Source: Amphibalanus amphitrite
Taxonomy: Eukaryota; Arthropoda; Thecostraca; Balanomorpha; Balanidae
Direction: 5' to 3'
Assembly: GCF_019059575.1 (NCBI RefSeq)
Contig: NW_024882982.1
Span: 62,001 to 126,000, forward strand
DNA: 64,000 nucleotides
A model generated the notes under the pieces. The model was not told the DNA's origin. It was given only the letters and a program-made list of their open reading frames with translations, and did not search any database. A program made the position numbers and the translations under genes. Shown in pieces: positions 1 through 64,000 of this stretch; the first letter of the stretch is position 1, and each line of letters opens with the position of its first letter.

Positions 1-3000
1 TAAGCCCATTGCCCCGAAATCATCGCACACTTACGTATTGTATGTACCTAGGCCCGCATGAATAGTTATGAAGAGAAGTTCCCGAATGTGAATCACTCAT
101 AACAATCACAAAGCTAGGGGCAAAATAATTTACGCTACACTGCATTTCGATTATTTCTTTTTTCAATCTGGAAGCACCTCAACCACCAACCCGCTGCCGA
201 ACTACTGCGGTCGCCGATCAAACTGCCCGACATTCGCCAATACGAGCTTTAAATTGCACACCGGCCACATCATTTGCAAGGATGTGACATAAATGACATG
301 GAAATAACTGCCTGCAAACGTGAATATAACACGATAAGGTCGCCGGGGTCCGGGCGCGGGCCATTAACACTTGGGCCACCCAGCGGGCCGGGCGCAATTA
401 TCGGTAATTGTGCGACAGTGGGCACTGGAAGCACCCTTTACTCACCGCGGCTCTAAATTCAATGCCCGGCGCCGCAGCGGGGGCAGTTTATTCAACAAAG
501 TATAGTGTTGTGGTAAGGAATGGTGTGTAACAGCGCGCGGTACCACAAACGAGCTCCGGTGCCGGTCGGGGGCGCAGCCACTGGCCACCAACTACTGGGC
601 ACGCGTGGCCAACAGCCTGCGATAGGTGACGGGAGCGACGCATGGCATGAAAAGTGTGTTATGCACGCATAGTTTTAAGCCCTTTGAAGAAACGATCACT
701 GATCATTCTTGTTGATCCCATCACAGTTGAATAAATCAATGAGTGTGCATTAATCTGTTTGTAAATCATAACACAAGAACGAAGAAAGTATGTAAGCGAA
801 GGAACGAATCAAGCGTACAGTTTCCTTCGTGATCGTAGATAAACGTATGGCTTTGTCATCACAAGTTCAAGGCAACAGCTGCGGCCGACGCTTAAATTAT
901 CTGACAAATCATATCAGCTCTTCCCGCGGTCTAGAGGTCTGCGAGCCTCAGGGGCCCGGGGTCTGAAATAAAGAGGTCCTACACCGTGACGAACAGGGCA
1001 CTCGTGACCTCAGCGGGCACCCACGAGCCCCGGCCGTGAGTGGGCCTGATTCGTGACTCCCTGGTTACCGGGACCGGGGGCTGACACCGTCACACCAAAC
1101 CGCTCCTGACCGAAGACGTGTTGAACGTGACGCTTTTAAGTCCGTATCCGAAATGTGATCACTGATCGTGCTTAAGCACGGGTGTTCAACACAACATTGT
1201 ATACGTTGGACAATAGGTTTGCTAATTGTTTATCTCGACAAAGGAAAGTGTCATATTCGGGCCATGTAGCTCGAGTGTCAAACAATGCGTAAAGTAGATG
1301 TTAAGAGTGGCTTTTATGAAACTGGCATTGTGTCATAGAGTTGCAATTTGTTTATGACAGACCACCAGCGCAAAAGGCCTTTAGCTCCGTTGCTTGCCAT
1401 GTAAATCGTGCCGAAATTCGCGTTTCATTGAAACGTGGATGCATAGGGCCTGAACACGGATCACTCAAGCAGTGTTTTAAGCTGCTGTCATTTCGTGCAT
1501 ACCAAAAACAGATGCAGTGATTCAATAGCAAGTCCTAAGAGAAGCCAAGCCACATCGCTATAGAAATCTTTATTTAGGAGCAGTACGATGCAGAATTCGT
1601 CACTTTGTAACAACAGCCCTACACAAAGGCCACCGTCAAATAGGCAGTCTCATCCTTCCTCGTCTACAGCAAAACCTTATGACAACACAGAGTGTGTTTT
1701 TCTTGCCCATCACTCAGCAAGATAGCTAGCCAACTGCAAATACAGCACCACCGCGTGGCACGTGCCTCGGGCAGCTGAGTGGGCCGGCAGACAGCGAGAC
1801 CTGTTTGTGTGAGGTTCAGGAATCCAAACACTTCCCGCTGTCAGCGTGTCAGAAGTAAGACCTTCGAGTCGCGCTCGAGACAGACCCAAACAGAGCCGAG
1901 AGACGTTGAAGCACGTGTAAAACAGGATTTGCATGCTGAAGTTTTATCTGCAGCTGCGTGATACTATGATGTGTTTGATATTCGCAGAGTATCTGTCGAT
2001 ACCTACTTGAATGATTTTTTTTTATAAAATACTTATCAATACGGGCAGCCCTTATAGGCACTGAGAGGAATAAAGAAAAATGGAACGGGTTCAACGCAAA
2101 ACTCATTATCGAGACGGATTTGTTACCGTCATTTGCATGACTTGTACTTTACAAACCACATGGATAATGTGCATACCGCATATTTGCAGCGGTGATGGTG
2201 AAAATTTACTGGCATACCAGTAGCTCAGTAATGATATATGGCAAATTTACTCCGAATGTTCCGGGTCACAGCTTCACGCCTACCAAACTCACCACGGACA
2301 ACGGTTCCATTCGTAAAACACCTCAAATAGCTACTGTTCAACGACTACATTTTATTTCAAATGACCTGCCAGAGTACCTTTTCATCCCGGGAATGCCTTC
2401 CTCGCCACTTACAGCGGCTGTGGGCCGCGGGTGGCCGGTCAAATGAGAGGGTTCACCGGCGTAACATGTAGCGGCGGCGCCGGGCGGGCGCCGCCCTCCC
2501 ACTCGACCGGCTACGGTTGCGCTATTGACAGACGCGTCGGCGAGCCGGCACATCCATCACGGCCGGGTGCGCTAATCGTGGGACGGCCGGCCGGCACTCA
2601 CGACCCGCGACACGGGATTAGGGCGCCGTTTGTGGCCGCTGCCCGGCGGCGGCTTGTTAGCGGACCGTGAGCGGAGCCCAGAGGGTCGTTAGAGGCCACA
2701 GGGTGTGACATCCGGGAGGTAGGACACGGCCCCAGCGGCGGACAGTGCAAGTCATGTGGGCGAAACCGGGACACTGACGGTGATGACTAATTTGACTCCG
2801 ATATGTTGTGTCGAGGATCGTGTTATTTGCTTACAACATGTAGAGCTGGAATCAGTAATGCCTGTTTTTTAGGGTCATTGAGTAATTAGTTTAAATCAAA
2901 AGCAATAAACAGGTTGGAAATATATTGGTGCGCTAGAAGGAAACGGTTACAAGTTGTTGTGTAACCGCAGGTTGTTTGAAATAAGCAACCACTATTCGTT

Positions 3001-3286
3001 TGGTATTGGTTTTACGAACTGCTCAACTTCCGGGAGGCATGGCATTCTTTAATTTTTACCTAATTAAATTGTCTGCAGCTGAAATAATCGCGTTTAAGGT
3101 TAGGCTATCTCGACTCAGCCGCTCAGAGATAAGGATTAACTTGTCAACTGTCCTTGAAGTCATCTAAACGTTGTCATTGTCATGCCTGGGGAACAAGAAA
3201 GGAGAGGTTGTGTTGATGCGCACTTCTTCGGTTAGCTGGTTCCGTGCATTGGTTGTCCGATGTTCAAGCAAATCTAAATACTTAGT
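1..3286. other. 3' flanking DNA with no recognised gene
   Basis: Mixed-composition DNA with short ORFs only and no splice-bordered open frame that I trust. A GC-rich patch lies at about 2440-2760. I see no transposon ends or tandem arrays here. Confidence 0.5.
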
Positions 3287-4480
3287 TTAACCCGCGCCCT
3301 GCTGGGGGGGGGGGTGTTTGAACACCCCCCTTGTGGTTTTTCGCGAATATCTCAAAAACGGCGGCGCGGAGCGCCGCCGTTTTTGGTACACCTTATCATA
3401 CATCAATTCTACACATGTTGTGAAAATTTCAGACCAAGGTCATTCAAGGTCAGGTCACCAGGTCACTTGAAGTGACCTCACCTCATAAAAACTTTCAATG
3501 TCTGTCATAGCTACACCGAGTGACCGATCGCTTTGAAACTTTCAGCGATTGCTAAGAGCAATAGCATGTACAAAATGTATATCTCAGAATTTTGATATCG
3601 ATGACCTAAGGTCAGGTCAATTTTGCGACCTCCCCATTATAAGTCAATGGGAGAAAATTGAAATGCGCCTCTTTTGGATGAAAGACATTATACACACTCC
3701 CAAACACCGAATTACAAGTGGTTTAGACACACTGAACATGAAAATGGTGTCCGTGACCCTTGTTTATGCCCTGAGGTCATCTTAGGTCACGAATGGTATC
3801 TAACAGTTTTTCGCAAATAACTTTTGATAGAGGCATGCTAGAGCGATGAAAACGCCTTAGATGTGTTCAGCTCGACGATACGGATCGACTGATATGCAAC
3901 ATGACCCTTTCCGGTCAGGTCATGACCTTGACCTGAGGTCAAATTTTCAAGTTGACCTTTCAAGGTCAAGTTATAGTTCATTCGATGCGTCTTGACGAGA
4001 GGAACACGATGCCGGTAAAAGTAAGCTCGTACAAGGCTTGGGTCAAAAGTTATTGCAGAAAAACTGTTTTCGAAAATATCGGCTATTTTTGCAGTTTTTG
4101 CCCCCTGCAGGCAAAACCGTTGACCTTAGGTCAAATCTGAGAGAATTACTCAGAAAGGGCGTTAATAGGGCTATCGAATGCGCTTTTCCGCGGCGCTGTA
4201 GCTCTATTCGTTCGAGTTATGCGTTGGCTTCTTGGAAATTTTCGACATTCGACCTGGAAATCGTCGAAATTTTGCCTTCAATGACCTCTGGTGACCTGAC
4301 CTTTGACCTGACCAAAAAATTGACCGAAGTGATTTCGTCATTATTTTTTACGCTCTTTCGAACGCCGCCTTCCGCGTATCGCTACGTGGCCCAGGAGCCG
4401 AGTTACAAGGGGGGGTGTTCAAACACCCCCCCCCCCAGCAGGGCGTGGAAATCCAGGACCCCCAGCAGGGCGCGGGTTAA
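3287..4480. mobile_element. TTAA-flanked piggyBac-type MITE (copy 1) loaded with AGGTCA half-sites
   Basis: A 1186-bp element (3291-4476) between TTAA duplications. Both ends read TTAA-CCCGCGCCCTGCTGGGG inward, and the right end holds a partial duplication of its own terminus. Just inside each end is a G-run hairpin (GGGGGGTGTT, 2-nt loop, AACACCCCCC). A further hairpin with 14-bp arms (AAAAACGGCGGCGC) follows on the left. The interior carries about twenty AGGTCA/TGACCT half-sites, including two TCAAGGTCA. The middle (about 3870-4010) is a degenerate palindrome around GTGTTC...CTCGTC...GCATCGA arms. There is no transposase ORF. The TTAA target and CCC-starting termini match piggyBac-type elements, and family assignment rests on that alone. 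Confidence 0.82.
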
Positions 4481-5200
4481 ATGAGAACTTGCCTGAAGCC
4501 TGACATGGACATCTCCACTCCATGCTCCAGCATCTTTCCTCAACGCCCAGTCACGTCTTTTCCACGTAGCCATGTCCTTCTATAAACGTAGGAGGTAGGC
4601 GGTAACGCATACGCGTTATAACCTACCCTCCCTCTCCAATTGATATTCATGCAGCTGTCGAAGTTCGAACTATGAGAGCAACCACTTACGGATGTTCTGT
4701 CTGGCGGGTAGTATTCATGTATATTGTTGGCTTAGATTCTATAAGCCCTGTCTTTTCTCTAAGTCTTGACGTAATTGCATACGTCTCGTTATCCCTATCA
4801 ATAAGGTATGACATGACAAGCGATTTTCCTGGCACAGATTCATCAAACATATTTTTGACATTTGATCCTATCAAAATCAATAACTCCCTTCATCATAGAA
4901 ATTCTTCAATCAAGGAAGCACATTGCTACCAGCACACCCAATAAATCTAACTCGAAGAGAAGAATCCTTAAGCACTCGAGTAATGCGCGCCAAAAGTATG
5001 TAGGCTGGATACGGGATGTTCGGCAGTAGCCAATAGGAATGCTGTCTTCGCGAGACTATTACAAAGGAATCCATTTCTTCAATGCGTAGCCGGAACTCAA
5101 TCGCAACTTCAACTTCTTACTAGGTTCACACAAAAATGCCAATAAAGAACACAACTAATGCGTTGAGAAGCAGTTCAATGAAACGACCAAAACTTTGCTT

Positions 5201-5206
5201 TTTATT
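5201..5206 (-). terminator. Polyadenylation signal AATAAA for the membrane-protein gene
   Basis: Canonical AATAAA on the minus strand about 460 nt after the stop codon, at the transition from GC-rich 3' UTR to AT-rich DNA. Cleavage would fall near 5180-5190. This is the first clear hexamer I see downstream of the stop, but I did not verify transcript ends. Confidence 0.5.
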
Positions 5207-5667
5207 AACTTGTTCTTGAGACTGTTTATCAACAAATTGGTTATGTACGCGAGAGATGAGATGTTTGAGGCAAGGTATGACCAGTTTAGTTTTAGTGGCG
5301 CAGCTAACCCTTACCTGGTTGATCGGGCTGCGTCCTGGTGCAGTCAGAGTCCGATTCCTGGGGCTCCTGGGTCCGCTCTCAGGGTATCCTGGGTCCGCTC
5401 TCCTCCCCACTGGGTCGGTCTGCGCCTTCCAGCCGTCTGTGACCCGCGGGTGGGTGGTCCCGCTGGTGGGACGGTCCGCGGGACCACGGCGCTGGCTCTG
5501 AGCCCGGCCGACACAGACGGTTGACTAGAGACACCATCACAGCCCGGCCGGCGGACGGGGCGCGCCGCCGGCCTATCACGTCCGTATCACGCGCCTCAGA
5601 CGGTCCTTGGGGGCGTCTGGGCGTCCGCACCACGGTGTCCCGTCCTCCTATTGCAGCCCTGGCGGCG

Positions 5668-59175
<53,508 letters not shown>

Positions 59176-59176
<1 letters not shown>

Positions 59177-59196
59177 CACAGCCGCAGCCTTCGCAT
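59176..59196 (-). promoter_or_regulatory. Six-codon upstream ORF overlapping the main start codon
   Basis: An ATG 20 nt before the main ATG opens a reading frame MRRLRL that ends in TGA, the last base of which is the A of the main start codon (TGATG). Overlaps of this kind are compatible with termination-reinitiation and usually lower translation of the main ORF. Whether this ATG is in the mature mRNA depends on the unmapped transcription start. Confidence 0.45.
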
Positions 59197-60588
59197 GTCG
59201 GCTCCCACTGTCACCTCACTCCCCTCCCCGCGGCCCTGTCTCGCTCTCTCAGTCACCGGGTCGGTCACTCCACGCTACTGCCGGTCACTGCACACCTGCA
59301 CCTCCCCACCGCTGATCGCCGGCAGACTGCAGGTCCCGCCGCCCCACTGCCGACCGGCCCGGCTCGGCGGCGGCGGCGGTCTACAGGTGGCAGCACCGCC
59401 AGGCAGGTAAAAAGTCACCGGCCGCCGCGCGGCGGAGGCGACGGCTCGTCCGTCGGCGGATCCCCGGCAGACGGCGGGCCGACTGACATTCCGAGCCGGG
59501 TAGTCCCTGCAAAACCCGCTCCCCAGTCGCTCCGGTGTGAGCCAACAGGGACGGTGGGACGGCCGTCGGCGGCACGCACGGATTTAGGAATGGGTTGAGA
59601 TGCTGGAGATTTGATAGTCGGTGAAGATGGCCGACAGGGAGCGCCGTTAACGGTGTCTGTGGTATGGGGCGTATTCGTAGCATTGGTGCGCACGGTAGCG
59701 GAGAAATACGGTATCGAGCAAACAAGTTGCTAGCAGTCATCAGTTACCAAACCCGAGGCGTATCCATTTGATGTATTTACTTTCGAAATTGAGTTAGTAT
59801 GGAGTAGAGGCTGTCTAGACGGGCATACGAGTATGCTCTGTTTTTGTCGAAATCATAAACAGTTAATTAAAGCAATTAGTTCAGTATATTGTGTTATATA
59901 ACGAGTAGGTATCCTTTGCTATTCATGGTAACTGTAGGTACCAACGAAACACTCATCCGGCAAAGTCGTGGTCTTCCCATAATTTATTGCTGCTTTCCAA
60001 GCATGCATACTTTAGGAGACTATGGAGTGCCTATGCTTAAGCGAACTTACAGCCGTAAAAACGTTTTGTAAAGGAAAATGTTCCTGCTCCGAGAGCATTT
60101 TAAGCGACATTGATGAACCAGCATTAGCACAAACACAAGCTCAGCAGTAAATGTCAAACCGCACGGACAGTGGAAGAATGCTCGTGGTTCATGTCACGAA
60201 GGAAACGAATGTGCAGGAATGGTGTAACAGCGAGTCATTTACCAAATGTTTATGACATGATCTGCATGCCGGAATGATGCCTGGTTAGTGGTTATCGTGA
60301 CAAATTATGCGGCTTGCTGCTTCTGACATCAAACATTTAATTTTGGAAATTTTGGAAACTTCCTTATAGCTATGTTGATTGGTATGTTGCAGTCGTGCTT
60401 ATGTCGAAGCTTCATAAATTTCGATTCCTTCTTAAAAATGTCTTCAAGTGGTAAGAGGTGAGAGTCCGATTAACTTTGTTTGACACCTATGTCACGGTGG
60501 TGCGTCTTTTGGTGTGTGAAGCGTAGTTTATAGTTTGTGTTATAATGTGTGCCTCTGCCTATAGGGTAGCAAACGGCGTCTTATATTC
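59197..60588. other. Region upstream of the membrane-protein gene
   Basis: GC-rich to about 59600 (the likely promoter region of the minus-strand gene, 5' UTR included), then AT-rich DNA with nothing recognised. No TATA box is seen on the minus strand near 59.2-59.5 kb. Confidence 0.4.
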
Positions 60589-61195
60589 GCCCGCGCCGTG
60601 CTGGGGGGAAAAAAACGGCGGAGCGCAGCACCACCGTTTTGGTTACCTGTTTATGCATTTTTTCCGCACATGTCGTAATATCAGACCCGGGTCGTTCAAG
60701 GTCAGGTCACCAAATCATGTCAGGTAACTTTACCTCAGAAAAAGTTCAAAGGCTGGCTGTAGCTACACCGACTGAATGATCACTTTGAAACTTTCAGCGA
60801 TTGGTAAGAGTATGCATAAAATGTTTACCTCACATTTTTGATATCTGTGACCTAAGGTCAGGTCATATTTGCGACCTCTCCAAATCAATGTGTGAAAATT
60901 GAAATCCACCTCTTTTGGACAAATGTCGTTCTAAACCCTCTCAAACGTCGGTTCATGGGTAAATATGACACACTGAATCATAAAATATCATCTGTGACTC
61001 CTCTGTGTGCCCCTGAGGTCATCTCAGGTCATGAAAGGTCACCAGCAGTTTTTGTTACTATAACTTTTGATAGAGACGTGCTAGAGCGGCGAAAACATGT
61101 CAGATGTATTCAGCTCGACGATACGGATCGACTGATATGCAGCATGAACCTTGCCGGACCTGAGGTCAATTTTTGCCACCAGCACGGCGCATGTT
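60589..61195. mobile_element. Truncated copy 3 of the AGGTCA-rich MITE family
   Basis: It begins with CCCGCGCCGTGCTGGGG, close to the copy 1 terminus, followed by the degenerated AAAAACGGCGG hairpin. It then parallels copy 1 through TCAAGGTCAGGTCACC, GCTACACCGA, CTTTGAAACTTTCAGCGATTG, the GACCTAAGGTCAGGTCA core and GCTCGACGATACGGATCGAC. It stops near 61195 before the right arm, and no TTAA or right terminus is visible, so about half of the element is missing. Confidence 0.7.
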
Positions 61196-61272
61196 AAGCA
61201 CTCAACGCGCTTTTACGTCATTGCGTGTGTGTTATGCTGTACCTACCAATGCGAATGTTAATTAAAAAAAAC

Positions 61273-61393
<121 letters not shown>

Positions 61394-61431
61394 TATATAC
61401 CTGAAGTCATCATCTGGGATGACTGGGGTGA

Positions 61432-61475
61432 GATCAATGACATTGATCAATTGGTGATCAATATCATTGATCACC
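61432..61475. repeat. Nested GATCAAT palindromes
   Basis: GATCAATG-a-CATTGATC, then ATTGATCA..TGATCAAT, then GGTGATCAAT-atc-ATTGATCACC, three overlapping perfect dyads within 44 bp. Confidence 0.8.
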
Positions 61476-64000
61476 AAGATGCATAGGTATAATGTTCTGC
61501 AAAAATTGAATAAATCCATAGAACTGCTGACGTGAGGGTTAAAAGATATTCCCGGGCGCAATTCATTGATCAAATTATATTTTATAGGCGTGAAGACGGA
61601 TCAAGCGCAAACACGGGCTACGATAACCCGATCCTGATAAATAAAGGCGCCAATAGCTAGGTTTTTATTCAAAAGTGAATAACAGCACAGCATTACAGAT
61701 CATTTTAAAATCAAATTGCATGACTTCCATGCCGGTATACCATGTTTTTAAAGTGTTTATTAGATTGGTGGGCATTAGTCACTACCTCATTGATACACAG
61801 GGTAGCAGGTAGTTAGGCTGCAAGCTCAACAACGTCGCTTGAACGATCAGCACAGCGACACTTCATTGCCCGGCTGCCAACACCCTTTCTGAACTAAAGA
61901 CAATGTTATCAAGGTCTGCAACTACATGGAACCAATAGAACTCACATGCACGAGAACAGAAAACAAGACCGTGAACAGATTTGTCTCACGCAAGTTTGAC
62001 AAACGATTATTATGTAGTCACCTCTTCAAAATTTCAGCCGACATTAATCGTCAATGTCCACGCTATGGCCGGACCGTGTTCGAAGCAGTTGCGTGTCGTC
62101 GATCAGACGCCACCCCTAATGCATCCCAAGGTCGAGATCTGACACAGGTAAGAACACCTATTCAGCATGCATGCACACCAGGAAAGACAGCACGCCAGCC
62201 ACAATGGCCGCGCCATCCGACATAACCGCTGACGCCGCGCGGCGACAGGCGTTTTTCGGCCGGTCGCCGGCGCGGAGCGGGACCGTGTAAATGAGCCTAT
62301 CGTCGCGCCGGTCTCACGCGACGGACGCGACAGGAGCCTACCTGTCCGGCCCCGGCGTGAGCACCTGTTGGCGCCTAATGAAACGGCGATAGGCTAGTAT
62401 GAATGATTCAACGGCCGGCCGTCCACAGTTGGCGTATCGGTGTCCGAGGTGGGGACACATCCGTTCATATAGCGTGAGGAGATGGGGGCGGCAGTAAGCG
62501 AGATCCCTAAAAAAAGGGTCTCAGATGGGTCGATGGCTAGACATTTGGTGCCAGGGACAGCTATCGGTACACTTGTTTCTGGCTAATTCAACGAAAGATG
62601 TTGAAATGTTTGAGCGATGCATCAACAGCACACCAGGACACATTAGCATCTAACTGTTACAGGCCTGATATGTTTGCTTGGCATTTGTATCAGCACGTTC
62701 GCGTGCTGATGGTGGTGCAACGTTAATTTGGTAGATTCCTTATCATGCTGACATACGTTTACAATAATCACAATTTGTCAGACGGTTATGGACTATCTAG
62801 GTATGTGTCAGGTGTCGTGAGGGAAGGACAAAATTCCACTAAAGGTAACATAAGGCATTTAACAGATTGTTAGAATAGTGCTCCAGTATCGGAAGGAATA
62901 TAAGCAACGTTTAGACACTTCCATTTTTAATACCGACTTTATTCAATTTGGTACCAACACTCTAGCTTGTTGTATGAAGTTTGCACGCGATAAATTTAAT
63001 AAACTAAGGCATTATATGGAAATTGAAAAGAGCTGGAAAATTTAATAATGCATTTAAAGCAGCGCATGGTTCAGTAATGTACAGTAGTAATATGTGCTTT
63101 ACGAAACTGAAAAAAACACCGGAAAGTTACTCCTCCAACTTTTTTCTATCCTGTCAACTAGCAAATTGTCTGTTGTGATTGGTGCACGCTGCACAGTTAT
63201 GAGCTTGCCACTTTTCAAAACTCTTGCATGGGCGATAATGTGTGCTTTAATATTTGCATGAAACTGTTATCCTTAATGTAACACATGGCAAAAGAGCGCA
63301 CAGAGTCATTTTTTCCTGGCGCCTCGTTACACCATCAAATAAATATGTGTACTTTGACGCTAAACAATAGTGGGAAAATGTACTGTTTACAGTTACACAT
63401 TAGTGACGAACATCAGTAACAACACGAACAACAAAAATATTTTCAAACATCTCTTGATCGGAATGGTTTCGCCTTCTATTATTTCCCTGGATGGATGAAA
63501 CTGTCCTAGGAAATATTTTAAGTACCAGCTTCACTATCTGACGTCTGCATCTGGTGTTTGGATTTGGGACAGCCAGGTTTGCCAGGACCGGCACTGTCGC
63601 ATTGTCGACTACCACTGCACTGTCGGCACTGTCGGCACTGTCGACTGTCCTGCGACTGACGCTGCCTTCGACCAAAGAGTTGTTGATGCCTGGGTGGACA
63701 GTGCCGCATGCCACATCACACCTTTAATCTCATTCACGTATGATTGTTTGTTAACCGGCCGACCGGCTCTTGTCAAATTGCAGGCTAAAATGAACTCCGT
63801 GACAAGCTCCGATGCGTTTTATTGTTGGGTTATGTGCACTTCTTTGATTTCAATTTATTGCAACAGTAAACTTTGAGTGAATTTTATGTTATGACTATCT
63901 TTAACAGGAATCCTATTCATCGCGTGCCATCAAACGGCATAAGGAGGCAAAAATCACCGTGTCATAAAACCCCGATGCGGTGACACCCCCGCTGCGACTG
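61476..64000. other. Right flank, no gene recognised
   Basis: Mostly AT-rich. A small repeat of CACTGTCGG at about 63600-63650. Short ORFs only, none with convincing splice borders or codon bias. Confidence 0.5.

Overview
This is eukaryotic nuclear DNA, not bacterial. It has spliced exons with GT/AG borders, introns of up to 25 kb, long (GA)n/(CT)n microsatellites and many non-autonomous DNA transposons, and no operon-like ORF packing. A TATA-less Inr+DPE promoter match and nuclear-receptor half-sites fit an arthropod. The GC-rich exons, abundant CT/GA tracts and C/G runs make me think of a crustacean, possibly a barnacle, but that is impression only; no marker gene settles it.

The main content is one gene on the minus strand that spans almost the whole window (about 59.2 kb down to 5.2 kb). 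I assembled it from five exons using splice consensus and reading phase: 59176-59141 (start and first half of a signal peptide), 39916-39643 (second half of the signal peptide and a short four-Cys ectodomain), 14546-14438 (transmembrane segment), 12514-12492 (a 23-nt microexon) and 6494-5668 (tyrosine- and proline-rich cytoplasmic tail, stop). The lengths sum to 1269 nt, exactly 423 codons, and all four junctions agree in phase. The product is a 422-residue type I single-pass membrane protein that I do not recognise. It could be a signalling or adhesion receptor: the tail has an ITIM-like motif, a YxN Grb2-type motif, SH3 ligands and a C-terminal SEYV.

The rest is intron and flank built largely from mobile DNA. 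1-3286: 3' flank, nothing recognised. 3287-4480, 32741-33734 and 60589-61195, plus remnants near 27.8 and 52.8 kb: a TTAA-flanked (piggyBac-type) MITE family whose interior is packed with AGGTCA half-sites, including FTZ-F1/ERR-type TCAAGGTCA. 7421-9154: a hAT-type element whose body is a 20-bp minisatellite. 11304-12317: a second hAT-type element carrying a tRNA-like segment. 48062-48235: a 158-bp hAT-type MITE. 49450-50411: a 944-bp TIR element with 9-bp target duplications. 52.4-56.5 kb: a 74-bp satellite in which every unit holds two stem-loops.

Two blocks, 49085-50543 (without the 944-bp insertion) and 56845-57349, are identical but circularly permuted, and their lengths agree to the base. 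This points to passage through a small DNA circle or a template switch. A possible second transcription unit on the plus strand (promoter near 29366, candidate coding exon near 30671-30739 with weak neuropeptide-F-like character) lies inside the big intron and is much less certain.
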